A stretch of 64,000 nucleotides of DNA from Adiantum capillus-veneris (taxonomy: Eukaryota > Streptophyta > Polypodiopsida > Polypodiales > Pteridaceae). This document shows, in pieces, positions 10,751-22,025 of the stretch (the stretch's first letter is position 1; every line of letters starts with the position of its first letter). Below the pieces are notes generated by a model. It had not been told where the DNA came from and did no database searches. It saw only the letters and a program-made list of their open reading frames with translations. The stretch is taken from NCBI GenBank assembly GCA_014529385.2, contig CM043950.1, positions 71,772,435 through 71,836,434 on the forward strand, written 5' to 3'. The position numbers and the translations under genes are program-made.

Positions 10751-12772
10751 TCGACCTAGGCTGCCATGGCGTGGGCAGGGTCCCTTGGAAGGAGGAAGAG
10801 GATAGGGCCGCAGGAGCAGCCCCTTCCATGGCGGGCTCAAGCTTGCATGAAGGAGCACGTGGGCAAGGTTCCTTAGGTGGAGGACGAAGGCAAGCTCCGA
10901 GCGCGGGTAAGCACCAGATCGTGGCGGCCTGCTGAGAAAAAGTTGTCATAGGCTCGACGAACAGTAAGCAACGTCGCGCGTGCTTAGTTACTCTTGTGCC
11001 CTGCGCAATCGTCTGCAGCAGATTCACCATCGCTAGTTTGTTTTTTTCGTTCATTTTTTTCACATTGGGTGCCCTAAGGCCACCCTTGGGGGGTCGCTCC
11101 CACAGAATCGACCACAAAAGCCAGCAGCCGACGGTCCAGGTCGCATGCATGGACCATGCAAGCCGTACAACTGCAGAGCTAAGCAAGATGTGGTATGACC
11201 AAGGTTTGCAAGGCGTAGTTAACCCGTGCAAGGCGTCATGCATGGGTATGTCAGGCAGGGCTTGGAAATTACCCAAGATAGATGTAATTCGCAAGAAGCA
11301 CTTGAAGTTCAATAGCACGGCTATATTGGCAAGTCTACAGTTGTTAGAGGACCGCGAGAAGGTGGCATGCATGGCATGCGCTCAGCACTGGCAATGCAAA
11401 GACCTTAACATCGCAATCCAGATTAGATTAAACAAGAAATGCAAGTCATTTAACAAAGACATACAAGGCGTGCTCAAATTGAACCAAACCAGTACGGAAA
11501 GGCTGTCGATCTATTGGCTTCAATCCAACAATGGATTCAAGGGAAGCAAGGCTCCTGGTTATCCTCCATTGCCAACAAGGTGAAGCTATGAATTTCAAGA
11601 CAATCGCTTCATGTCTAACGGAGTATTTTGATATAGATGTCTTCGATGGCTGGTACGTACCATGAACTGGAGAAGCTATCAAGAAAGTTTTCTAGGCCAT
11701 GGTTCCTCGGCAAGTTATCTCCCCATGATTCACTCCGGCATGGATATGATCCACTCATTGTCGCCATGCGTGATTCGACGAGTTTTCAATACATTGTTCA
11801 ATTCGACAAGGTCAATTATCTGTGAATGTTTGACACGATCGACTTTCTTTTGCTCTGCCATTGTAAATTGGCAAGAGTATCCGTTAGCTATCTAAACCAG
11901 AACACCATGAGTACTTATGCGAAGCAAGGCTTCCCTTTCAGCATTTGGCATAACAGTTTCCAAAGTTTGGAATATGCTGCATATACACTTGGGAACACTT
12001 GCCAAGATGTCTGCACGTTTTTACATCCCACGAGGGTGTATATGATACATACACTAACTCACTCGAGCAATACATATGGCTATAAGCCAGATTCGAGCAA
12101 ATTTCCAAAAAACCTCGTTTACATTACACAAGATCTCTCTGCTCTGCAAAGAAAAGTGTTTGGGCAGACTCTATACGAAGCTGTTGTACAAAGCAAAGTG
12201 TTTTGCCAAATTTCATGTGAAGCAAGGCTCCTCTTATGTGCCCAGGTATTATCCATTGACTTTAGATCAACGATAATTGCACACATCTTTAGCACTACGT
12301 GGATATAATCTCACAGGCAACGCTGCACTGTGATGTATCTATCCCAATGTAATCGTGAAAGGCACGTATACCAACGGCTCACATGGTTGAGGCTGCCATT
12401 GAAGCTAAGGGCATATTATTCTATTTTTTTCTTTGTATGCATGGCATACTAGTACGATGGCCGTACAACAGCCATCATTGTATACGTTTTCTCTATAACA
12501 CTAACTACACTGTCATGGACAAGGTAAGTGACTGATATCTTAAAAAAAAATTTATGTTTAGTCACAGGCAAAGTGCCATAAATATGCACCCTGATACAGT
12601 CACGATCACATACAACCCCAAGACGTGACTTATGGTACCTCTCTCTATGAGGGTGTGGTACAAGTACACTGTTGTATGCTATTGGGATAAGCTAAGCCAC
12701 AGACATGATCTGCACTGGATCACATGCAAGGGCCATACAACACATTCAAATAAGGAGTTTTTCTCGGCCAAG

Positions 12773-12775
<3 letters not shown>
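10749..12775. other. two kilobases without recognisable genes
   Basis: Open frames of up to 240 codons cross this region, but none shows a domain, and their coding look is lost outside short runs. A phrase close to GAAGCAAGGCT recurs near 11545, 11921 and 12219, which suggests an old internal repeat of a retroelement leader. I cannot assign a function. Confidence 0.4.

Positions 12776-12838
<63 letters not shown>
12776..12838. repeat. (CT)n microsatellite
   Basis: A long CT dinucleotide array, similar to those at 10697 and, as GA, at 9906, 25400 and 28581. Confidence 0.96.
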
Positions 12839-12842
<4 letters not shown>

Positions 12843-13863
12843 CCAACTTCTATGCGAGAAAGGTGAAACTAGGCATGATTTTATTGACATCTTTCTATGT
12901 CAATTCGGTAATAGGAAGGGCTACGAGCCAACAAGAAGGGCTAAGTGCCATCTATTTCCACCTCTTTCGGAATGGCTAAGCGCTATCTGTTTGTAATCCA
13001 TTAGTGATTGCTTTCAAGATCGAGAAAATCTATTTAGTTGAGTACCCATCGATTATAATGGACAAGCAAGAGTCTTGCCATTAATGATTTTTTGGGCATT
13101 ATTTTAACGCTACACACTTTAAGCATGACAGTCAAGTTGAGTTCTCAGGAATTATCTCTACCAAGGTGTATAGATGAAGCCAGAGTTTCAGACAGCACGG
13201 CTGTTCACAAAAACCCAAGATTATAAATTTTTGGGTTTGGCAAAGATCTAGTTGAGAGTATGATTCCAATTTGACTGGATCTCCTATTTTATCTATAGCA
13301 CTAAGAGTGTCTATATGAGTACGATTTTGGAGGTAACACCCAACTCATGGTTACTAAATCACTTATTACGTGTTGATGGTCAATTCTTGGAACCTTCACA
13401 CTTTCACCTTCAAAGCAAGAAGTCCACAAACTGCCACGAGATAGTAGACAATTTTAACTTCCAAAGTAGCAAAGCCAGGGAGTCATGGACATAGGCCAAG
13501 TGCCGACTGCTAGTTTAGCAGTTTTCTTGCAAAGTTTAACCAAGGGGTTTGACAATTTGTTTTTAACCAAGGGGTTTGGATTGCAATGGCAACATCGAAG
13601 GTTACATGTGCAATACTACTTGCATTTCACTAATTTTCAATTAGTGTTCCTAGGCCTTTGCAGGCGGGAAATTTGGGCAGGGGTGTTATAGAAACTGAGA
13701 TGACTTGTCATACCACTACTTACATGAGCTCAGTTGGTGTGCGATGATTGTTGAGATTTGGTACATGTTTCCACATTCCAATCTATTCCGATTTCATATC
13801 AAACATGTCATTTATTTTTTCACTTTTTTTAATGCCATACCTAGTCCATTGGTCACGGACACA
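12839..13863. other. non-coding stretch
   Basis: I see no gene. A CAAGGGGTTTG phrase occurs twice at about 13540 and 13570. The rest is unremarkable. Confidence 0.4.
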
Positions 13864-14062
13864 CAGATTCGCCGATTTAGGCAATGTGTAGATACTCATC
13901 CTGGTGCAGATCCGCCGATTTAGGCAGCACATTGATAAATTGCACATTCATGATTTTTAAACTTGTGCCAAATGCAGATCCGCCGATTTAGGCAGCATTA
14001 GTCCAGATTCGCCGATTTAGGCAGCACGTTTTATTGGTGTAGACTCGCCGGATGAGGCAACA
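13864..14062 (+). repeat. five spaced copies of a 23-bp motif
   Basis: The motif CAGATYCGCCGATTTAGGCA, usually followed by GCA, occurs at 13864-13883, 13907-13929, 13975-13997 and 14004-14026. A diverged fifth copy is at 14040-14062. All are in the same orientation. Spacing is irregular (43, 68, 29 and 36 bases start to start), so this is not a simple tandem array. Each copy contains GCC-N6-GGC, a small dyad. It lies about 90 bases upstream of a promoter-like GTATATAATG stretch. Confidence 0.9.
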
Positions 14063-14701
14063 CCGATCCCAAAATCATGCTGCAGTGGCTAGCCACCATT
14101 GTAACTGGTATGATTTTTGTTACCCGGGTATATAATGAAAGTTATTTGGATTTGGACTTATATTGTGGACTTGGAATTGGATTGGGATTTGGTATCTGAT
14201 GATTATTTTATCACGGCAGTGTTTATGTGATGAGACTTGATATTATGAGACTGATGATGAGTGTGACCAATGATATCCTGATTCATCAGGGTCTGACATA
14301 TACTGCTTATTCGAGTGGTATGGGACACTAGAATAGGTAGTATGTGGATGACGGCAGGCATACCCAATGTGTTGAATTTTGTGGATTTTTTCTTTTACTA
14401 TTTGATACAGATTTCTAATCATTGTTTTTGACAAGTATTGTTTGCAGATTTTTATCTTCGCAACTGAGGACATTTGCTTTCCAACAGAGAGGTATGTTAT
14501 AGAAATGATATTTTATGATTTATTGCAGTTGACAGGTGGAAAAGACTAGACCGAGCTAGGCCCATGCGACTGGAAATATATATTGTACATTTTATTATTC
14601 AAGTGCTCTTTATGAGCTTTGGCCATTTATGACCGGTCGGCCAGTTTGTACTCACATTGACCATTGAAGAAATCTATAAATGAAATACATGCAAGAGGGA
14701 A
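14063..14701 (+). other. LTR-like non-coding flank
   Basis: No gene is visible. A CCCGGGTATATAATG stretch at about 14123-14138 resembles a retroelement promoter, and a second TATAAATG lies at 14675. The stretch ends at the left target duplication of the Copia element, and its natural continuation is at 18687. Confidence 0.4.
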
Positions 14702-14894
14702 TGAAGGGGATCGGGGAGCACCACAAACGGAGAGTGAGAGAGAGAGAGAAGGAGACACACACGATGTGGGTGGGGAGACTCAAAAGAGTGGCAGCTCCCC
14801 CTATACAGTATACTCACTATAAGTATAGGGTAACAGTGGGCGGGCGCCCATGACCTGGGCGACCGGTCAAGGCACATAGGCCTTAACCCCAACA
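14702..14894 (-). repeat. Copia LTR (3' LTR in element orientation)
   Basis: This 193-bp terminal repeat reads TGAAGGGGATCGG to CCCCAACA on the plus strand and includes a GA-rich run. It matches 18473-18681 apart from a missing 18-bp duplication and one base change. Confidence 0.93.
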
Positions 14895-14910
14895 ACCTCC
14901 CACTTAAAGG
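14895..14910 (-). promoter_or_regulatory. polypurine tract of the Copia element
   Basis: On the minus strand the sequence reads AAGTGGGAGGT directly before the LTR, the expected plus-strand priming site. Confidence 0.7.
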
Positions 14911-14969
14911 CCAATGTGCCTTTAAGCAAGATCTACTAGTGTACAACTAATAGAAGGTGAGAGATTCTC

Positions 14970-15824
14970 TCAACCTATGCCCACTGACTCTCGATGAGCT
15001 AGTGCATCCGGCTCTATTGATAGACAAACATTCCGCTGCGGAAGCCACACAGAGCTAGCTCCAAGCTCTGCAAAGAGTCTACAAGAGCTCATGCACTCCT
15101 GCAAGTATCGGTCCAATACCTGCAAACCTCCCCTGTGCTCTATGCCGAGATCAGTCATCGAACAACTAATCAACCCTGCTGCAAATGCTCCCACTGCAGC
15201 TGCGATATCCGGTCTCAAGATCAGCATCTCATACATGAGACCACCGAATGCCGATGCAATGCTAGCGGGCCCTGCTAGCTCTACGGAGCATGCATCAACA
15301 TATATATCCCTGGAAATAGGCATCTCTGACTGACAAGGCGTGTCAGCCACACGCATCTCCTGACTGTCCGCAAAAGACGCATCAACCTGTTGTGCAACCT
15401 CAGAGCAAACCAACTACTCTAGGTGTCTACTGGAAGACATATCCTGCACAACTATATCCCCGTGCTCACTGTCGAGCATAGAAAGGAATGACTGCATAAT
15501 CGCTGACATCTCAGTCTCCTCTGCAATCATCCACTGCAAACATGAACACTCAATCTGCTGTGACTCACTAGAGCTCTCATGCTCTAACTCCGTATGCATA
15601 GACTCTTTCACAACGTCCTCTTGTCGTGACTCACTAGAGCAAGACCGCTCTACCTGTCTATCCTGCATAGAAGTATCTCGCACAAATGACTCTCTGCTTT
15701 GCTCAGTCACTAGCAAAGCATGCATGTCTGACTCTGTCACCTCTCTATGTGACTGCTCAAGTCGTGCCCCAACTGTGTGCACAACGAGCTCACTACTCTG
15801 CACTCCATGCAAAGCATCCTGCAA
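14970..15824 (-). pseudogene. Copia pol remnant: end of reverse transcriptase and RNase H
   Basis: The frame is open from 15824 to a TAG at 15414 and continues in the same frame to 14970. The downstream half carries FGGLMYEMLILRPDIAAAVG, a clear relative of the Copia segment at the end of reverse transcriptase. A W-L-P-Q-R-N-V-C-L-S-I stretch follows, resembling the start of Copia RNase H. Upstream of this (15500-15800) is a Ser/Glu/His-rich segment without homology that I recognise. The integrase and the catalytic polymerase boxes are absent, so this is what an internal deletion left. Confidence 0.7.
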
Positions 15825-16833
15825 CCCACAAGCAAAATAGACTCGCCTGCTCTCGCTCTCTACCTGGTTGCGTGATCACAGAGACAACACCGTCTCTCCT
15901 GTGATCCACATGCAATGGGTAACCTGTACCACTCCTAGCACCTCTCGCAATCACTAGCGAACCCAAATGCATCACAAAATCTCGCTCTCGTAGCGAAATC
16001 TGACATCCACAATCTCTAAGCTGACCAATCGAGATCAGACTCACTGTCAAATCTGGTACATAGCGCACATGTCGTAACAAGTAAGATGCACCACTCGGTA
16101 ATGACAGTCTCACATCTCCTGCACCTGCTATCGCATGCACCGATCCATCGGTCAAACGTACACTGCCAAGCATCCCGCTAGAATAGCTACAAAACCATTC
16201 ACGATGCGGCGTGGCATGAAACATAGCATCTGCGTCTAGCAACCACTGCGAAGGGAGTCCACTATCCACATGTATAGCATCTCGTGCATAGCTCGAGGTA
16301 AAAGTGACATCCCCGTCACTAGTATACTTCGACACTACATCTGCCTCAACTGTCAAAGCAACTGAGTCCATGGCATCACTACATACATCTCTGAGACTGC
16401 CATGTCTCCTACGATGTCGCATACGACGAAAACAACGCCGTCTAACGTGTCCAGAATGACCACAATACCAACCTGTCACCTGTCGGCGTGCTTGTGAATG
16501 TACGTGTCTCACACAAGTCCGTGATGACTCAGATCTATCATACATATCATGTAATCTGCGCCAAAGTGCTCTCGTAGTAGTCTCATACATAACAAGAGCA
16601 TATACAGATTCCGCAAGGTGCAAAGAGAGCGTAGATAGTGCCATCTCCTCTAGCTCCTGCCACTGATCGTCAGACATGTTTGAAGGTCTACCTGCATCAC
16701 CACTCAATGGTCGATGCAACCCTCGCTGTGTCAATGCATCAAGCATACACTCTCTCCATGCCGCAAAGTCTGACCCATCAAACAAGCGCATCTGTGAGAG
16801 GTCACAATCTGATCGATCACTTGTCTCTGCCAT
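15793..16833 (-). CDS. Copia gag-protease remnant
   Basis: The first good start is the ATG at 16833 (MAETSDRS); open frame extends further upstream without homology. Early residues LFDGSDFAAWRECMLDAL match the Copia gag (UBN2-like) domain. A shortened gag runs into a single zinc knuckle, C-G-H-S-G-H-V-R-R-R-C. The retropepsin region follows with WLLD-A-D-A in place of the usual D-S-G-A active site, so the triad is altered. Next comes the pre-integrase region with VRYVPDLTVSLISIGQL. It probably made a structural gag but no working protease. A frameshift near 15800 cuts it off from the pol remnant. Confidence 0.82.
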   Translation of the reverse strand: MAETSDRSDCDLSQMRLFDGSDFAAWRECMLDALTQRGLHRPLSGDAGRPSNMSDDQWQELEEMALSTLSLHLAESVYALVMYETTTRALWRRLHDMYDRSESSRTCVRHVHSQARRQVTGWYCGHSGHVRRRCFRRMRHRRRHGSLRDVCSDAMDSVALTVEADVVSKYTSDGDVTFTSSYARDAIHVDSGLPSQWLLDADAMFHATPHREWFCSYSSGMLGSVRLTDGSVHAIAGAGDVRLSLPSGASYLLRHVRYVPDLTVSLISIGQLRDCGCQISLRERDFVMHLGSLVIARGARSGTGYPLHVDHRRDGVVSVITQPGREREQASLFCLWVAGCFAWSAE

Positions 16834-18458
16834 GAGCACAATGTAGCAAACTAGAAAGCAAAACCACCTCACCAACAACACCTGGAAACTGTCTACAAAT
16901 ATGGCCAGAAACACAATGTAAAACCTATGAGACACACTCCAAAATAGAGCTCCCGCAATGTCAATACAAGCCTCACCTGCTCTAGTATCATACTGCAATC
17001 TGTGAGCTAATCACCAAGCCCACACTGTGCGGTATCGATGCATACATACGCACAAATCTCCCACCTGCAGAGAACACCGCACACAAATGCTGAGTGCAAC
17101 CCGCAATCTCTACCTAGATCACATAAATGATACGCATAAAACTCCTGGGAAAATTTCGCCAGAGTTTCGACGCACAATGGCTATCAACACAAAATAACCA
17201 TTGTCCTGCAAGCTCAATACAATGAGCAATCAATGCGCATCAAACTACACTCAACATACATGCATAAGCTCTGCAAAACTATGGCAAACAATGCTCGAGA
17301 TCACAAGACTCTCCCACCCGAGAGCAAACCACTATCTCAAGCAAAGAAAGATACACAACTCACTCTTGCGAGAGTGGATACAAAAACACAAAACTGTGTC
17401 CAAACTGACAAAACCTGTCAAAGTGAGAGTAAACACTCGATCACAAACTATGGCGAGAATCTGGGAAAAATCGGACAGAATTTCCCCTGAAAACTGAGCA
17501 AAAACTCAAGTACAATCTCTACCATAAACCATAACACTACTCAATGCCAATGAGTAAGAATGCCAAAATGGCTCCACATTTTCACATACAATGGCAATCC
17601 GCACTCAACGTACATCAACGGAGTGACCGCGCATAAGCAAGCGCCAAAAGATTTGCAATCCGGAAACTTGATCAATGCGAAAACAATGCTCTCAAGAGAG
17701 CTCACCGGCACTTGAAAGTGCTCGCCAAAATGCATGTATAATGGGCATCAACCATGCGCCATAACCATATGCAAACCACCCGCAAAGACCATGAATCCAA
17801 GCACAAAATCACTGCCAAAGTATTCTGTGAAAACCAGTGAAAGAAGCTCCACCTGTGTGCTCCAAAAACCTGCGTCTCTCAAGAGACCGCTTCGGTGGTG
17901 TGTAAACGCCTCCGTACTTCGTTGCCCAAGTCTACCAAAAACCCTCAAACCACAAGCTTAACACAAGCTGCAATTGCATCTTCAGCTCAGAATTTATGCA
18001 CTCAACTTCAAGCATCTCCCGTGCTTCCAAAAGTGCATCAAACTCGCACACAATGCGACAACAGAAAATCTGGAATTTCTGTATACAGTCAGTCTGAGCT
18101 GAATATCAGCAAAACGGTGAGGAATTTGCAAAAAGTTTCTTCTGCAAAGTTATAGACCACGTCGAAACGGATGGGCCGGAGGGACAGAATTCTCAGATCT
18201 GCATTCTACAAGGAGAAAAACGAATCTGAAAACTGTGCTGCTGCGCACACAGTTTTAGGGCAGCACCTTCACTTACACACAATCTTCCACACTCCTTTCT
18301 GAGCTTCCACAAGAGCATACATCACTCTCAACTGAGCTCACAAGCTCCCATTGCATTCTCACAAAGCTTCCAAGCTTTCTTAATCTCTCTACCGTCGAGA
18401 GAGAGCGAGCTATGGCCTTGAACCTCTCAAAGCCGTCGTGCTCTCCGCGGTCACCATA
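16834..18458 (-). other. long untranslated leader of the Copia element
   Basis: About 1.6 kb separates the primer-binding site from gag. No frame in it shows a domain. This is long for a Copia leader and may hold the packaging signal, as in other short non-autonomous elements; that is inference. Confidence 0.45.
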
Positions 18459-18470
18459 GCTCTGATACCA
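18459..18470 (-). promoter_or_regulatory. primer-binding site of the Copia element
   Basis: The minus strand reads TGGTATCAGAGC, complementary to initiator tRNA-Met, two bases from the LTR end. Confidence 0.93.
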
Positions 18471-18472
18471 AT

Positions 18473-18681
18473 TGAAGGGGATCGGGGAGCACCACAGACG
18501 GAGAGTGAGAGAGAGAGAAGGAGACACACACGATGTGGGTGGGGAGACTGTGAAGGGTGGGGAGACTCAAAAGAGTGGCAGCTCCCCCTATACAGTATAC
18601 TCACTATAAGTATAGGGTAACAGTGGGCGGGCGCCCATGACCTGGGCGACCGGTCAAGGCACATAGGCCTTAACCCCAACA
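18473..18681 (-). repeat. Copia LTR (5' LTR in element orientation)
   Basis: This is a 209-bp terminal repeat, paired with 14702-14894. It carries an extra 18-bp copy of the GTGGGGAGACT region. Confidence 0.93.
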
Positions 18682-18948
18682 GGGAAATGGTCACTCTGCA
18701 CGGGGGGAGATTGCACCCAATGTTTGTGTATTCTTCTCTCCTCTCCTCTATTATCTTTCGTCGTGCCGACGTAGCACTCCGCTCTAGGAGGTGCGCCTGC
18801 AGGCTTCTTTTATCTCTCTACCGCTCTATGTCTCTCTTTGTTCGAGTACGGCGTTGCATACACGCTATGGGTTGTGCCAGGTATGCTGATTTGTGCTTTT
18901 CATGGATTGCAATGTGTTATTTACGTATTGTGCCAAGGCAACCACGAC

Positions 18949-20077
18949 TTCTTTTGTTAAGTCATATAATGGTCCTGCTATTTGAGAGAATTTTTCTATG
19001 AAGCATCTATTGTATGCACACATACCAATAAAGCTTAATAGCTCGTGTAGATTCCTTGGATTAGTCCATGTCTTTATTACCTCTAACTTAGATGGATCCA
19101 TACGGGTACCATCTTGAGAGATAATATGACTTAATTGTTGAATCTCTTGAAGGAAAAATTCACTCTTCTTTTGATTGATAAAAAGCTTGTTCTCCCTCAA
19201 ATCTTGAAAAATCACCTAGAGATGTTGCTTGTGCTCCTCCAAGGACTTGGAGTAGATCATCATCAAATAATACATCAATGAATTTACGATAGGGTCTAAA
19301 TATTTTCTCCATTAAAATATTGAATGTGGCCGGTGCATTCTCGAGGAGGTCACCTGATAAAAATGTAACCTGTCACGTGAGTTCAACAGAAGGGTATTTA
19401 AAGTTCTTGAAACTTACAGAAATATATATACAAAAGGAAATTATTTTTTAAAATTTGAAAAAAACTTACAGATTCTAAAAGAAAAGGGTACATTATATTC
19501 CTAACAAAATTCACAGATAAGGGGTTTTACAAACATGTCTTGAACGCACGTGATATGGTAGTTTTACACATAGTGAACCCCCCGAGGGTGCATTATTCAA
19601 GTCAAAAGGAATGACTAGATATTCATAAAGACCAAACGTTGTACGAAACGCAGTCTTTAAGATATCTTCATTCACTATCCTTATTTGACGATAGCCGCTT
19701 TTAAGATCAATCCTATTGAAGTAGATCAATCCTTGTAGCTTATCAAATAGATCTTCTACCCACGGTATGGGACATTTGTTTTTGATAGTGATATGGTTTA
19801 GCACTCGATACTCCACACACATGCGGTATGTACAATCTTTTTTTTGCATTAAAAGGACTAGAGAACAAAAGGGAGAGGAGATACACCTCACCATCCCTTT
19901 GTCTACCAATTCTTGTACTTGTCTCATGATTTCTTCTTGTTGAGCTTGGGAAACTCTATAAGGAGGCTTGTTAGGTAGTGAGCTTCCTGATAGGAGCTCA
20001 ATTTGATGGTCATCATCCCCTTGTTTTGGAGGTAAGTCCATAGGGATATCTTTTGATAAAAACATCTTGCAATCCAT
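18949..20077 (-). pseudogene. Gypsy reverse transcriptase, interrupted by a 247-bp insertion
   Basis: The N-terminal part (19587-20077) carries the YRVSQAQQEEI lead-in, CVEYRVLN and FNRIDLKSGYRQI. The frame breaks right after L-N-N-A-P, where the 247-bp insertion 19340-19586 begins. On the other side the sequence resumes at A-T-F-N, followed by the catalytic FDDDLL box near 19260-19280. The C-terminal part (18949-19215) has KKSEFFLQEIQQLSHIIS and ends at GPLYDLTKE. The polymerase fold is therefore complete apart from the insertion and a few stops, and the element died after or with that insertion. Confidence 0.88.
19340..19586. mobile_element. 247-bp MITE with 8-bp target duplication
   Basis: The insertion is flanked by GGTGCATT at 19332-19339 and 19587-19594. 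Its ends are inverted repeats: CTCGAGGAGGTCAC on the left and, reversed, CTCGGGGGGTTCAC on the right, 11 of 14 bases matching. The inside is AT-rich and non-coding. Removing it together with one target copy rejoins the conserved N-A-P-A-T-F motif of reverse transcriptase exactly. An 8-bp duplication is typical of the hAT superfamily, although these ends do not match a hAT terminus that I know. Confidence 0.9.
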
Positions 20078-20126
20078 TTAGAAAATTAGACAAGTCTAGC
20101 TCTTCTTGATTCCTACCATTTTCGTT

Positions 20127-20590
20127 TTATAAAACATTAGTGTCATTTAAAGACTCTTTGACAAAAATCGTGTACACAGAAATTGAGCTTTTCATTAACT
20201 TGTCAAAAGCAGGAGAATTTACAAGTGGTATAGTACAACCGGACTCATTAGCATCTATATACATGCTCTTTTCCCTGTAGGTGAAGTGGATTCTCCTTTT
20301 AGGGAACTTCATGTTGGCAGCCATGTGGTTGAACCATGGTGCCCCTAGGATAACATCCTCATGTTGGAGAGGAGAGATGAAAAAGTCTTCTTTGTCATCG
20401 TAGCTTTTGACATGAAGCCTCAACTTTCCAATCAATGGAGTAGCAAAGGCTTGCATCCCCTTGAAAGCTCCATCCCCAGTTATAGTATCTCCTACCTCAA
20501 AAGCTTGAATGCCCAACTTAATGGCCACCTCCATTGATATGAAGCTGTGAGTAGAGACAAGTTCAAAAAAGATGAAGGCATCATGCTCCC
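20127..20590 (-). pseudogene. Gypsy retropepsin region, active site degraded
   Basis: The frame holds the second protease half, DVILGAPWFNHMA, preceded by M-E-V-A-I-K-L. The active-site segment just upstream (about 20545-20585) reads E-L-V-S-T-H-S-F-I-S, where this family has D-S-G-S-T-H-S-F-I-S. The catalytic aspartate and glycine are thus both changed. I conclude that the protease is dead. Confidence 0.75.
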
Positions 20591-20679
20591 TTACCTTTTT
20601 CCAAGCCTAGGAGAGAGGTAATCCTTTGCAATGAGCATCCTCTTTTCGAGTTTCGATCGTGGAAGCTCTACGAGTCTCA

Positions 20680-22025
20680 TTGCGGACATTTCTTTTGGGG
20701 CAATAACGATTTCCATGTCCTTGCTCCCCACAATTAAATCATTTATGGTCCTTACAAAAAGATTCTAGCTCTTCAGGAGAGAGTTTAATTTTTACCTTTG
20801 TAAACTCCCTTATCCTTGGACCGATTGTTGTTGTTGGAGTTTCCTTGGGAAGAGTTTTTGGGCATTGCTTAAACCCTTTGCTTCATTATTAATCTTTGTT
20901 TTCTATGGACTAAGCATTCTTTTTAGCCCCTTGTTGGAAATTGATGCACGAAGCAACCTTAGTGTGGTGGATTATTTTGGTGATAGAACCAGGCCGTTGG
21001 GAGTTGACATACTCGGACACTTCTTTAGGTAATCACACACAAAATTTTTGCTTTTTCTTGGCAAAGTCTATCTTTTGAAAGACGGTATCCTTGAGATGTA
21101 AATCCCAAAACTTTTCCACATATTTGTGGATAGACTCGTTGGAGAACAGCTTCAAACTCTACCATTTGGTAAGCACTTTTTTCTTTGCATCGCTTGCAAG
21201 CAATTGCTTTATGATGGAAACTTGTAGAGTTTTCCATGTCTTTGGGGCTTTGTCATTGCCACAAAGGATATCCCACCATTGATGATAAATTTTTTGGAAG
21301 TGCATGGTGAGATGGCATAGCTTAGAGGACTCCGTGAAGCCCTCGTCTCCAAAGGCCACATCAAATTGTTGGATGAGGGCCAATACTTTGCCGGTAGAAC
21401 CAAAGGTGTCATCATAGGCAAGAAAAGAGATACTCCTCCCTCCCTCTTTGATCTTCTTGAGATTTTGGGACCTTCTCCATGTAGGGTAGGATTTACAATG
21501 TCCTCTTCCCTTGTATTCTCTAGGAGAATAGCTGTTGATTTTGTCGGAAGAGGAGGAAGGTGAAAAAGAAGGAGAATAGGGTGACCTCTTTCTTGCCTTT
21601 TTTATCCTTTATTTCCTCTCTTCCCTTTTGAAGTGACAAGGAGAAGGACTATGGGTTGATCATTTCCTCTTGGGACGAGTTGCCGATCATCTAGACCGCC
21701 GTCTTCGTGGAGCCACATCTTCAGAGGAGCTTAGTGATCCGCTTCTTTCTTGTTATTTGGATTCCTCCTCGCTTATGCGTGAGAGTCTTCTTTTGGGAGT
21801 CTGATCAAGAGGCTTCCAAACCTCTCTGTCATCCTAGAGAGGAAGGGAGATCCCATAAGCACAAATTTGTTGAGTAACTTTGGCTTACAAAGTAGGGTTT
21901 CCCATAGCTTGTTGCAACCTAGTATTAAGATAGTTAACAAACATGGGGGTATCATCATTAGCACCTTCATGTGCAAAATCAAAGTTGTCAATGTTCATTC
22001 TACTCTCTTTGTTATTGTCAGCCAT
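20680..22025 (-). pseudogene. Gypsy gag with zinc knuckle, multiply frameshifted
   Basis: The gag start is the ATG at 22025 (MADNNKESRMNIDNF). Its frame stays open into N-Y-L-N-T-R-L-Q-Q-A-M-G before a stop near 21890. The central capsid-like segment is visible at 21159-21383, with K-I-Y-H-Q-W-W-D-I-L and P-K-T-W-K-T-L. A zinc-knuckle relic C-G-E-Q-G-H-G-N-R-Y-C lies near 20690-20730. The pieces lie in different frames. Confidence 0.65.

Larger units (their letters stand above)
14702..18681 (-). mobile_element. young, internally deleted Ty1/Copia element
   Basis: The element lies on the minus strand. It has LTRs of 193 bp (14702-14894) and 209 bp (18473-18681), both opening TG and closing CA. 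A perfect 5-bp target duplication, GGGAA, sits at 14697-14701 and 18682-18686. A primer-binding site (18459-18470) and a purine tract (14895-14910) are in their correct places. The LTRs differ by one substitution, an 18-bp internal duplication and a 2-base slip, so insertion was recent. The 3.98-kb element keeps gag and protease, but integrase and most of reverse transcriptase are missing, making it non-autonomous. Confidence 0.93.

Noticed and set aside
10996-11583. 195-codon open frame as a gene
   Set aside because: It shows no domain, runs in a region rich in retroelement leader-like sequence, and has no support from composition or flanking signals.
11826-12308. 160-codon open frame as a gene
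   Set aside because: It has no recognisable domain, and it crosses one of the recurring GAAGCAAGGCT phrases, so it is probably non-coding.
13864-14062. CRISPR-like array
   Set aside because: Repeats are few, spacers vary from 6 to about 45 bases, and the DNA is eukaryotic nuclear.
17201-18155. Open frames on the plus strand inside the Copia leader
   Set aside because: They are antisense to the element, overlap one another in different frames and show no motif.
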